Shown in pieces: positions 35,396 through 42,260 of a DNA stretch of 64,000 nucleotides. The stretch's first letter is position 1. Each line of letters starts with the position of its first letter. Source of the stretch: Mesobacillus maritimus (GTDB taxonomy: Bacteria; Bacillota; Bacilli; Bacillales; Cytobacillaceae); assembly GCF_023715205.1 (NCBI RefSeq), contig NZ_JAMBNR010000003.1, positions 248,001-312,000 of the forward strand, written 5' to 3'. The notes below the pieces were generated by a model, which was not told the DNA's origin, did not search any database, and was given only the letters and a program-made list of their open reading frames with translations. The position numbers and the translations under genes are program-made.

Positions 35396-35474
35396 ATAGT
35401 CTGATAACTTTTAATAGGGAGATGGGACAAAGGACAAGTGCATCCCATAATACTAGGAGCTGGAGGAATGGAGA

Positions 35475-36920
35475 ATGAATTCTAGCAATAACGGAATGAA
35501 CAGACGTGATTTTTTAAAAGTTGGCGGAGCTAGTACATTAGCGCTGGCACTCGGAACTACTGGAATTTCATCACTCGGGGGAATCGCTACGGCATCTGCA
35601 GCAACACCAACCAATCCAACGAGTGGTTTTGGTGGATATGGTCCTCTCGTAAAGGACCCAAATGGGATACTTGACCTTCCAAAAGGATTTCATTACAAGA
35701 TTATTTCAAAAACAGGCGATCCCATGTCCAATGGAGACTTAGTTCCTGCGATGTTAGATGGTATGGCTGCGTATAAGGGAGAGAAAAACACAACGATTCT
35801 TGTCCGCAACCATGAAAATAGTACAAACTCGCAATATCCTGTTAACGGGAAAAACCCTTGGAGTAAAGGCGCAGCTGGTGGTACAACTGCATTAATTGTT
35901 GGCCCTAACCGTGAAGTCATTAAAGAGTACGTCACAAGTTCCGGTACAATTCGGAACTGTGCCGGCGGAGCAACTACTTGGGGAACGTGGTTAACTTGTG
36001 AGGAAACACGTAATATGGGACACGGTTTTGTGTTTGAAGTCAATCCACTTGACCCTGAAAATGAAATGTCACGTACTCCGATTCGTGACATGGGTTATTT
36101 TTCACATGAAGCATGTGCTGTTGATCCGGAAACAGGCGTCTGGTATTTAACAGAAGACGCAAGTCCAAGCTTCCTTTATCGCTTTACTCCAAATGATCGA
36201 AGCCAGACGCTTGGCTCACTGCAAAAAGGCGGCAAATTAGAAGCATTAGCCATTGATGAACTTCCTGCATCTAAAGCGAGCACGTTTGAAAGAGGCCAAC
36301 AGTTTGGTGTCGTATGGAAAGAAGTCAATCCTGAGCGCGCCCAACAAGATGCGAAAGATAAAGGTTGTATTCAGTTTAGCCGCTTAGAGGGGGCTTTCTT
36401 TTCCGCAGGTGTGTTCTGGTTTGATGATACAAGTGCGGGAGATGGAAGTCTTGGCCGAGTATACCGCTACTTTCCTGCCACGAATACACTAGAGCTTTTC
36501 TATGAATCGACAGATAAGAACGACTTAGAGATGCCAGACAATATTTGTATGACGCCATGGGGCGACCTTTGGATCGCGGAAGATGGCGGTGGCAACGACA
36601 GAATCATCGGGATGACCCCTGAAGGAAATGTGTATACCTTCGCTGAAAACACGTTGAACGGATCGGAGTTTGCTGGCCCTACTTTCTCTACCGATGGCAA
36701 CACATTCTTTGTGAACGTTCAAACTCCAGGGATTACGTTTGCGATTTGGGGACCATTCGCCCGCCGCAACGCTGCCCGCCAACGAGCCATGGGATATGCA
36801 GCACCTCCTGCAAACCTTGGACCAGTCGTCTCTGATAAGCTTGCAGCTTTCGCTGAAGACCAAGGCATGAGCCTACTCGAAGCCGCTGCATTAGAGCGCC
36901 ACGGCATGCCAATCCTTTAA
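35475..36920 (+). CDS. phoX: Tat-exported phosphatase, PhoX (DUF839) family
   Basis: This 481-aa protein has a twin-arginine signal NRRDFLK at residues 9-15, then ALALGTTGISSLGGIATASAA with likely cleavage near 43. The body has the PhoX/DUF839 pattern: LVRNHENS, GGATTWGTWLTCEE, FSHEACAVDP, MPDNICMTPWGDLWIAEDG. PhoX enzymes are calcium/iron-dependent and fold before export, which fits the Tat signal and the tatA gene directly downstream. CTGGAGG precedes the ATG. Phosphate control is indicated by the boxes upstream. It is an analogue of the B. subtilis phoD-tatAd-tatCd arrangement, but no tatC is nearby. Confidence 0.93.
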   Translation: MNSSNNGMNRRDFLKVGGASTLALALGTTGISSLGGIATASAATPTNPTSGFGGYGPLVKDPNGILDLPKGFHYKIISKTGDPMSNGDLVPAMLDGMAAYKGEKNTTILVRNHENSTNSQYPVNGKNPWSKGAAGGTTALIVGPNREVIKEYVTSSGTIRNCAGGATTWGTWLTCEETRNMGHGFVFEVNPLDPENEMSRTPIRDMGYFSHEACAVDPETGVWYLTEDASPSFLYRFTPNDRSQTLGSLQKGGKLEALAIDELPASKASTFERGQQFGVVWKEVNPERAQQDAKDKGCIQFSRLEGAFFSAGVFWFDDTSAGDGSLGRVYRYFPATNTLELFYESTDKNDLEMPDNICMTPWGDLWIAEDGGGNDRIIGMTPEGNVYTFAENTLNGSEFAGPTFSTDGNTFFVNVQTPGITFAIWGPFARRNAARQRAMGYAAPPANLGPVVSDKLAAFAEDQGMSLLEAAALERHGMPIL

Positions 36921-36934
36921 CAGTTGGTAAATTC

Positions 36935-36959
36935 CTGGAAGGTGCCTGGCACCTTCCAG
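36935..36959. repeat. REP-like palindrome 6 (AAGG variant)
   Basis: CTGGAAGGTGCC/GGCACCTTCCAG: both arms carry the same compensating change relative to the common core, so pairing is preserved. It lies 14 bp after the phoX stop. Confidence 0.9.
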
Positions 36960-36986
36960 AGAACTCCCACTTAATTCCCATAAAAA

Positions 36987-37009
36987 TGGATGGTGCCAGG
37001 CACCATCCA
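36987..37009. repeat. REP-like palindrome 7
   Basis: TGGATGGTGCC/GGCACCATCCA core. It ends about nine bases before the tatA ribosome site. Confidence 0.9.
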
Positions 37010-37028
37010 AAAATTAGGAGGTTAAATG

Positions 37029-37256
37029 ATGTTGCAGAATATTGGGGTTCCTGGGTTGATTTTGATTTTGGTGCTGGCGTTGATTATTTTTGGTCCTTCG
37101 AAGTTGCCTGAAATTGGGAGAGCTTTTGGAAATACCTTAAAAGAGTTTAAAAAAGCCACACGTGACTTAGTGAATAACGAGGAAGAACAGAAACCTACGA
37201 AGGAAAAAGTGGTTTTATCCGCTGTAGATGGTTCGGACGTTCAGAAGCAGGCTTAA
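37029..37256 (+). CDS. tatA: Twin-arginine translocase subunit TatA (TatAd-like)
   Basis: This 75-aa protein begins [30 protein letters not shown]: one membrane helix, the [10 protein letters not shown] hinge and an amphipathic helix, then an acidic-basic tail. It is close to B. subtilis TatAd. It forms the pore for folded proteins and by position serves PhoX. The second of two adjacent ATGs is chosen because AGGAGG is then seven bases upstream and the protein aligns with TatAd. Confidence 0.95.
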   Translation: MLQNIGVPGLILILVLALIIFGPSKLPEIGRAFGNTLKEFKKATRDLVNNEEEQKPTKEKVVLSAVDGSDVQKQA

Positions 37257-37346
37257 ACCCAACCAAATTAGGAATGGTCATTGTCTGACCATTCCGCTAT
37301 AAAAAAATACATATTTAATGTCTTCACAATGGAAAGGAGAATAAAC

Positions 37347-37451
37347 ATGACCGTAAAAATTGCGTACAAACAAAAAGGAGAAAAGAAAGAACAAAAACAG
37401 TGTCAGAAATGCGCAAAGTGCCGTCTTTGTGCGCAGAAAGTAGCAAAATAA
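37347..37451 (+). CDS. 34-aa cysteine-rich protein, CxxCxxCxxC
   Basis: No family was recognised. The frame has a strong AAAGGAG eight bases before its ATG. It encodes a very basic small protein (ten Lys) with four regularly spaced cysteines at 19, 22, 25 and 28. They could hold zinc, an iron-sulphur cluster or copper. It is 90 bp after tatA and is followed by the operon's terminator at 37544, which supports it as the third gene of the phoX-tatA transcript. It has no signal peptide or membrane segment. Confidence 0.7.
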   Translation: MTVKIAYKQKGEKKEQKQCQKCAKCRLCAQKVAK

Positions 37452-37543
37452 TCACCTCAATGGTCCTTGCAGACGATTCAAACCCCCGATTACTTTCAGC
37501 GTAACAAATGCTTAGCCCTGAACATAAATTTCATTTTTTACAT

Positions 37544-37582
37544 AAAAAGGGTGCTTACCTTTTAAAGAAGCATTCTTTTTTT
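37544..37582 (+). terminator. Terminator of the phoX-tatA transcript
   Basis: AAAAAGGGTGCTT pairs with AAGCATTCTTTTT through 13 pairs, two of them G-U. The descending arm runs into a T tract. Confidence 0.75.
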
Positions 37583-37586
37583 ATAA

Positions 37587-37776
37587 CGCTCTTTTCTCAA
37601 ACTTTTTTGCTTTTAAATATAAAGAATAAGAGAATTAGCTGTGTTTTCACTGGACAGCAACTTTAAATTCAGGAGAAAAGAGCCAGTAAACTTAGTATGA
37701 ACGCATAAAATGGCTTATCCCACGTTAAAATCGGCTATAGGATTTTAACAACAATCTTTACGAAAATAGCCTTTTA
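37587..37776. repeat. 190-bp dispersed element, copy 2
   Basis: Same block order and orientation as 3216-3405: GCTCTTTTCTCAAAC start, inner GAGAAAAGAGCC, TAAAATC/GATTTTA arms and the end GAAAATAGCCTTTTA. It lies between the phoX-tatA terminator and the 6S-like RNA terminator. Confidence 0.85.
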
Positions 37777-37797
37777 TGAACTCAAGCTAAGCAACAT

Positions 37798-37829
37798 AAA
37801 AAACCAGCTTCCGATTGGAAACTGGTTTG
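37798..37829 (-). terminator. Terminator of the 6S-like RNA
   Basis: AAACCAG and CTGGTTT with inner TTCC/GGAA and loop GATT (as written on the plus strand). On the minus strand it is followed by TTTTTT. Confidence 0.85.
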
Positions 37830-38039
37830 TGAGTTCTACCATTATGTACAGCCGCATTTGCCGTAATGTTAGATAAGAAAGTTTTAAACCACCACTCCTC
37901 AAAGTGGGTGTTCGCAGAAACCTTCCTGCCTGTCCTCTTTGTCATATAGACGGAGGCCTGTCAATTCAGTTTCGATGTAAAACTCCCTATTACAGCTTAA
38001 AGGTTAAAACTTAAATACGATTACGAACAACGCAGCTTA
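37798..38039 (-). ncRNA. Candidate 6S-like regulatory RNA
   Basis: A promoter, long pairing and terminator define a transcript of about 240 nt without an ORF. Positions 38019-38036 and 37849-37866 pair over 18 bases with two mismatches and a few G-U pairs, forming a closing stem that starts three bases after the predicted transcription start. Inside are an open region, a small 3'-side hairpin CCACT TTGAGG AGTGG, and a bulged terminal stem. This is the 6S RNA plan. The identity is an inference from structure: the primary sequence was not matched to a known 6S RNA. Confidence 0.5.
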
Positions 38040-38045
38040 TGTTTA

Positions 38046-38074
38046 TATAATACCCAATGTTGGGTAGAGAATCA
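38046..38074 (-). promoter_or_regulatory. Promoter of the 6S-like RNA
   Basis: TTGATT and TATTAT on the minus strand, spaced exactly 17 bp. The start predicted near 38039 is directly before the closing stem. Confidence 0.6.
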
Positions 38075-38092
38075 ATGGAAATAGGTGGTGAA

Positions 38093-38965
38093 TTAAAAAA
38101 TATTTTCATCTTCCCACTCAAATGTGATCTCTCCACCTATTTGTAGTTGTGCAACTTTCCATAAATCATCCTCAGCAATCTTTCCAATCGTAGCATAGCC
38201 ACCAACCGTTTGCGCATCTGTCATTAATATAATCGGCTGACCGCTATTAGGTACTTGAACGGTTCCAAATTGAGTCGCTTCTGACAACAAGTCACTACTT
38301 TTACGAAATTCCAACTTTGGGCCATCTAAAAGATACCCCATCCGGTCACCAGCTTTTAGCGTATAGGAAGACCGGATAAATTGGTCAAGCGCATCTTTCG
38401 TAAAATAATCCAAATGTGGGCTTCTCCAAACACTTACATTTATGTTTTGTTGGTATTTTGGAATTTTCGCAGGTGAAAGTCCTCTTTTAAATGTACTTTG
38501 TGCAGCTTGATTTGCATATAAGATCTGCTCTTTTGTTAATATGGTTCCAAGCTTGCCTTTTGGATAAACCGAAGCACTCCCTAGAAATCTTTTAGCACGG
38601 AAGCCCCCTTCTGGGATTAAATAAGCAATGCTTCCTTCAACCATCCTCGTAAATTCTAAAACCTGCCCTTTATAGATAGGAACCGTTTTCCACCTTGGAC
38701 ATGGTTCTCCATCCAATTTTGCGCCTAGATCTGCACCAACTAGAACAATCCGATGGTCGCTCAATACTTCAAACTTTTGGCCTCCGAAAAAAAGTTCAAG
38801 AGCTGGCGGTTTATCTTTGTTTCCAAGAATATAATGGCCCAAATTAAACGCTTTTTTATCCATTGCTCCTGAAGCAGGAACACCATATCGCTGGTAGCCA
38901 AACCTACCTGAATCTTGAATCGAACTGTAGGTACCGGGGCTATTCACTTTTAACAGTGGAATCAT
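38093..38965 (-). CDS. pxpC: 5-oxoprolinase subunit C (KipA / biotin-dependent carboxyltransferase-like)
   Basis: This protein of about 290 aa has the KipA pattern: LKVNSPGTYSSIQDSGRFGYQRYGVPASGAMDKKAFNLGHYILGN, and near the end DAQTVGGYATIGKI. Together with PxpA and PxpB it hydrolyses 5-oxoproline to glutamate using ATP. The ATG at 38965 follows AGGGTGGGAA and is one base past the pxpA stop, so the genes are coupled; the 29-residue extension inside pxpA is rejected. It is cytosolic. Confidence 0.93.
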   Translation of the reverse strand: MIPLLKVNSPGTYSSIQDSGRFGYQRYGVPASGAMDKKAFNLGHYILGNKDKPPALELFFGGQKFEVLSDHRIVLVGADLGAKLDGEPCPRWKTVPIYKGQVLEFTRMVEGSIAYLIPEGGFRAKRFLGSASVYPKGKLGTILTKEQILYANQAAQSTFKRGLSPAKIPKYQQNINVSVWRSPHLDYFTKDALDQFIRSSYTLKAGDRMGYLLDGPKLEFRKSSDLLSEATQFGTVQVPNSGQPIILMTDAQTVGGYATIGKIAEDDLWKVAQLQIGGEITFEWEDENIF

Positions 38966-38966
38966 T

Positions 38967-39725
38967 TTAAATTCCCACCCTAAGAACTTTGATTTCTTCG
39001 TTTTCCAATGCCTGGCGGATTTGCGCAGTATGCTCAGCCACATTTGCACCATCGCCGTGAAAACAGATCGTATCTGCCTGTAACCGGCACCATTGACCTG
39101 ACTCTGTTTGAACCCGTTGATGAAGAAGGATTTGTTTTACTTGCTCAAGAATTTCAGCAAATGTAGGTAAAACCGCATGAGGTTGTTGCCGCGAGACTAA
39201 CTTTCCTTCATCCGTATACCGCCGATCAGCAAAAGCCTCTGCAGCCGTTTTTAACCCTCGCTGTTTTCCTGCCAAAATCAATTCACTGTTGCATAATCCA
39301 AATAGAATTGATTCCGGCGCCACATCATATACTGCTTCCGCTATCGCCTCCGCAATCTTTCTGTTTACAGCTGCTGCATTGTATAAAGCTCCATGTGGCT
39401 TTACATGTTGTAAGGGGACATCGTAAATTTTACAAAACCCCTGCAAAGCACCAATCTGATATATAACCATTTCGTAAATTTCTTGTGGTGTCATCACTAG
39501 CTCTCGTCTTCCAAACCCTTGAATGTCCGGGTAACCTGGATGAGCTCCTACTCCAACGCCTTTTTCCTTCGCAAGCTTTACTGTTCGACTCATCACATGA
39601 AAATCCCCAGCATGAAAGCCGCACGCAATATTGGCCGAAGTGATATGAGATAGCAACTTGTCATCTTCCCCAATTTTATAGGCACCAAAGCTTTCACCGA
39701 TATCCGCATTTAAATCAATTCGCAT
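38967..39725 (-). CDS. pxpA: 5-oxoprolinase subunit A (LamB/YcsF family)
   Basis: This 252-aa protein begins MRIDLNADIGESFGAYKIGEDDKLLSHITSANIACGFHAGD, the hallmark of the LamB/YcsF family, with metal/substrate residues in HPGYPDIQGFGRR and KPHGALYN. It is a partner of PxpB and PxpC in pyroglutamate recycling. GAGGAGG lies before the ATG. It is the middle gene of a three-gene operon. Confidence 0.95.
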   Translation of the reverse strand: MRIDLNADIGESFGAYKIGEDDKLLSHITSANIACGFHAGDFHVMSRTVKLAKEKGVGVGAHPGYPDIQGFGRRELVMTPQEIYEMVIYQIGALQGFCKIYDVPLQHVKPHGALYNAAAVNRKIAEAIAEAVYDVAPESILFGLCNSELILAGKQRGLKTAAEAFADRRYTDEGKLVSRQQPHAVLPTFAEILEQVKQILLHQRVQTESGQWCRLQADTICFHGDGANVAEHTAQIRQALENEEIKVLRVGI

Positions 39726-39772
39726 AAAACTCCTCCTCTTCCCGTTTATCTTTTCTTAACCTGCAGTAGGGT

Positions 39773-40540
39773 TCAGTTAATGAAATCGTTAATCAACATA
39801 GGCTGCTGCTTAAGTTGTTTCTCCATGGTGTAAAATTCGTGCTCGCTAATTGGTTGAAAAGTCAGTTGGTCGCCCGTTTGTAGCAAAAATGGTTCCTTCC
39901 TGTCGGGGTGAAATAAATCTAGCGGTGTTTTCCCAATAATGTTCCAACCTCCCGGGCTTTCTAATGGGTAGATTCCTGTTTGCTGCCCCCCAATTCCAAC
40001 CGTCCCTTTTGCAACTCTTCGTCTTGGGCTTTCGAGTCGCGGTGTCGCAAGCTTTTTATTTAACTCGCCTAAATAAGGAAAACCAGGTAAAAAACCGATC
40101 ATATAAACGGTATATACAGTCTCAGCATGCATGTTTATGATTTCTTGCCTATTTAAGTTCGTATGGTTGCTGATTCGTTCCATATCCAAACTAAATTCTT
40201 CATCATAACAGACCGGAATGCTAACCTTTCTAGATATGCTTAATGGTTTATTTGTCTTTATGCACATTGTTCGATCGACTTCCAGCCATTTGGTTAAATA
40301 ATGGTCAATAACCTTGTTTATGTTTTGGGGAGCTTTTTTAAAATAAAGTGTTACGGTGTGATAACTGGGAACCCATTCTTGAAGGAGCATGTCTCGCTCC
40401 TGCTCCACAAGCCTTGAAAAGTGAAGCACCTTTTGATACGTTCCCTGGTCCAGCTTGTCTCCGAATTGAAAACGAAGACTTCTTTCCCCCGTTCGCATCA
40501 CCAACGGCAAACGGTTTTGCTCATCTTTACCTTCTGTCAT
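39773..40540 (-). CDS. pxpB: 5-oxoprolinase subunit B (KipI-like)
   Basis: This 255-aa protein has the KipI/carboxyltransferase-domain pattern: RSLRFQFGD near the N-terminus, IPVCYDEEFSLDMERIS, VYTVYMIGFLPGFPYLGEL, TPRLESPRRRVAKGTVGIGGQQTGIYPLESPGGWNIIGKTPLDLF. In B. subtilis KipI also inhibits the sporulation kinase KinA; whether that occurs here is unknown. It is the first gene of the operon, with GGATGGAGGG before the ATG. Confidence 0.93.
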   Translation of the reverse strand: MTEGKDEQNRLPLVMRTGERSLRFQFGDKLDQGTYQKVLHFSRLVEQERDMLLQEWVPSYHTVTLYFKKAPQNINKVIDHYLTKWLEVDRTMCIKTNKPLSISRKVSIPVCYDEEFSLDMERISNHTNLNRQEIINMHAETVYTVYMIGFLPGFPYLGELNKKLATPRLESPRRRVAKGTVGIGGQQTGIYPLESPGGWNIIGKTPLDLFHPDRKEPFLLQTGDQLTFQPISEHEFYTMEKQLKQQPMLINDFIN

Positions 40541-40632
40541 CCGTTTCCCTCCATCCCCCGGTGTTTATAGCTTGAATCCTACAAAAATATTCGAATCTTT
40601 TCAATAGTTAAATCAGACAGGTTCCCAGAAAA

Positions 40633-40652
40633 CTGGATGGTGCCTGTCACCT
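40633..40652. repeat. REP-like palindrome 8, half element
   Basis: CTGGATGGTGCCTGTCACC without the matching right arm. It corresponds to the left arm of the extended form at 26491, so it is probably a truncated relic of that variant. Confidence 0.75.
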
Positions 40653-40773
40653 GGAATTGAACTGGAAGAACCTAAACATACACATAAGGAATAAGGAAAA
40701 TAATGTGGTGTATAAAGGAGGGATTGTTCATCGAACAATAAGCTTATTGGAAATTTGATTGGAGGAATGCAGG

Positions 40774-41004
40774 ATGGAGAATCAAAACCGACAGCAACAG
40801 ATGAATCAGAGTCAGAGTCAAAGTCAAAGTCAAAAGCAGAACAACAAGACACAACCAAGTCCGCTAGACGGTCAAGTACATGGTGGAATAATGGAGTCTT
40901 TTGATCAATTCGCTAATGTGATTAGCGGAACGGTTGGCAACCTCACCGGTAATGAAGCACAAGAAGTGCCTCAACAAGGGCAAGGGCAAAGTAAAAATCA
41001 ATAA
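40774..41004 (+). CDS. Small Gln/Ser-rich hydrophilic protein
   Basis: No family was recognised. This 76-aa protein has an N-terminal low-complexity stretch of alternating Gln and Ser (QSQSQSQSQ), a central more ordered part (GGIMESFDQFANVISGTVGNLTG) and a Gln-rich end. GGAGGAATG precedes the ATG at 40774. It stands alone on the plus strand between two minus-strand operons. Its composition recalls small spore proteins of Bacillaceae, but this is only a guess. Confidence 0.65.
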   Translation: MENQNRQQQMNQSQSQSQSQKQNNKTQPSPLDGQVHGGIMESFDQFANVISGTVGNLTGNEAQEVPQQGQGQSKNQ

Positions 41005-41473
41005 GTTCTTACATCCATATATTTTGATCCGTTTACCTTCAAGTACAGGTGTTGGCTCTTATTTTTGTTCCATTAGACTAACCTATAAAACCAGCAAATA
41101 CAGTCTATGCGTAAATTTGTATCACCCTATTTTGTGGTGAAATAAGTACCTGTCAGTTCGCTTTTTTGGGAGAAAATGGTTAGTGCCTGGCACCATCCAT
41201 TTTCTCCCACCCCAAAGAATTATTATCAGAAATCCTTTTCTGATCTTTAGCCAAACGTATTTCCCCACTCCCAGACCCAAGAGCAGTGTCAATGCTAGGA
41301 AAAACCAACTTACTAAAGGATTGAACCGCGGGGTCGCTAGTTAAGGGGGCTGCTTTCTCCTCTACAGAAAAACCTACATAGAAAACAACCAAATTTCCGT
41401 CCTACTTTTATATACGTCCTCTTGTAGGAAAGAAGTCGAAGGGTAAATATTCTTGGTTAAGATAATCTTAATA
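41005..41473. other. Intergenic stretch with a REP-like palindrome
   Basis: Apart from the palindrome at 41168, a minus-strand open stretch of about 70 codons (41180-41395) looks protein-like. It has no ribosome site and ends inside the palindrome, so it may be a gene remnant. Confidence 0.4.
41168..41208. repeat. REP-like palindrome 9
   Basis: GGGAGAAAATGG...CCATTTTCTCCC with GTGCC/GGCAC centre. The left arm has diverged (TGGTTAGTGCC). It is otherwise complete, including the outer arms. Confidence 0.85.
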
Positions 41474-42130
41474 TCACCCCTTGAATTGGTAGGTTTCTTT
41501 CTCATTGCCGTCTCCGTTTACCGGAACTGCGCTGCCTGTTATGCCTTGGTCATTTAACAGCCCAATCAGTCGCTCTAGCTGCTGTCGGTCTGGCACAACG
41601 ACAAAATTGTTCTGAAAAAAATTGAACTTTTTAAAGCGAAAAGTCAATTTATAGCCATTGTTGACACGGTCATCTAATCCATATAATTCATGCCACCGTA
41701 TGATTTGTTCTACTTTGTACGATTCAATCTGTTTAGAAGAATAATACTTAGCATTCATAATCACTCCGTTCGGAAAAATAAATAAATTTCCTCGATGTGG
41801 AATCGCTTGAATCATAACAAAAAGGAAATAAATAACGTTAAAGAAAGAAGAGCTTAACCAATCAGTAAAAAGGATGATTCCCATCAAAACGGTCGCTAAA
41901 AATAAGACAGCCGCAGTCCCCCATTTAACATAAAGATAGGAGTTTTCTGTTTTTGAAAGTGGCTGCATTGCTTTCCATTCTGCGGGGATGAGTATATTAT
42001 CAAACTCTTCCTTCAACTTTGGATATATAGCCTGATGAGCGATTTCAGCAGCTTTCTTCAAGTTCAACTGATAACTTACTATATAATAAACCGCAACAAC
42101 AAAAATAACCCCATACACAACATCGAGCAT
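41474..42130 (-). CDS. Membrane protein of unknown function with PH-like C-terminal part
   Basis: This protein of about 218 aa has an N-terminal membrane segment (VVYGVIFVVAVYYIVSYQL), a central hydrophobic pair (AAVLFLATVLMGIILFTDWL / FFNVIYFLFVMIQAI) and a C-terminal soluble part (NLFIFPNGVIMNAKYYSSKQIESYKVEQI ... LTFRFKKFNFFQNNFVVVPD). That part resembles DUF5673-type membrane-associated PH-like domains. AGAGGGGGG is nine bases before the ATG at 42130. The function is unknown. It is downstream of nothing obvious and upstream of none, so it is probably a single-gene unit. Confidence 0.75.
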   Translation of the reverse strand: MLDVVYGVIFVVAVYYIVSYQLNLKKAAEIAHQAIYPKLKEEFDNILIPAEWKAMQPLSKTENSYLYVKWGTAAVLFLATVLMGIILFTDWLSSSFFNVIYFLFVMIQAIPHRGNLFIFPNGVIMNAKYYSSKQIESYKVEQIIRWHELYGLDDRVNNGYKLTFRFKKFNFFQNNFVVVPDRQQLERLIGLLNDQGITGSAVPVNGDGNEKETYQFKG

Positions 42131-42237
42131 GAAGCCAGTCCCCCCTCTCTTAAAGACTTCTATTCTGTTATTATGACATACATATGAAAGTGGGAAAACA
42201 GATTCCAAGGAAGCGGTTGGTAATTGTGGTAAAAAAA

Positions 42238-42260
42238 TGGATGGTGCCAGGCACCATCCA
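42238..42260. repeat. REP-like palindrome 10
   Basis: TGGATGGTGCC/GGCACCATCCA. It lies immediately (one base) after the RND gene stop codon. Confidence 0.9.

Larger units (their letters stand above)
34904..35474. other. Divergent promoter region between the type VII locus and phoX
   Basis: AT-rich spacer with the extended -10 of the type VII operon at its left end and PhoP-like boxes at its right end. No further gene or RNA is recognised in between. Confidence 0.6.

Noticed and set aside
37273-37300. Terminator after tatA
   Set aside because: GGAATGGTCA/TGACCATTCC forms a strong hairpin but is followed by A residues, not T, on the plus strand; a real terminator occurs at 37544.
41180-41395. 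About 70-codon minus-strand frame that looks protein-like
   Set aside because: No ribosome site, ends inside a palindrome and has no recognisable family; at most a remnant.
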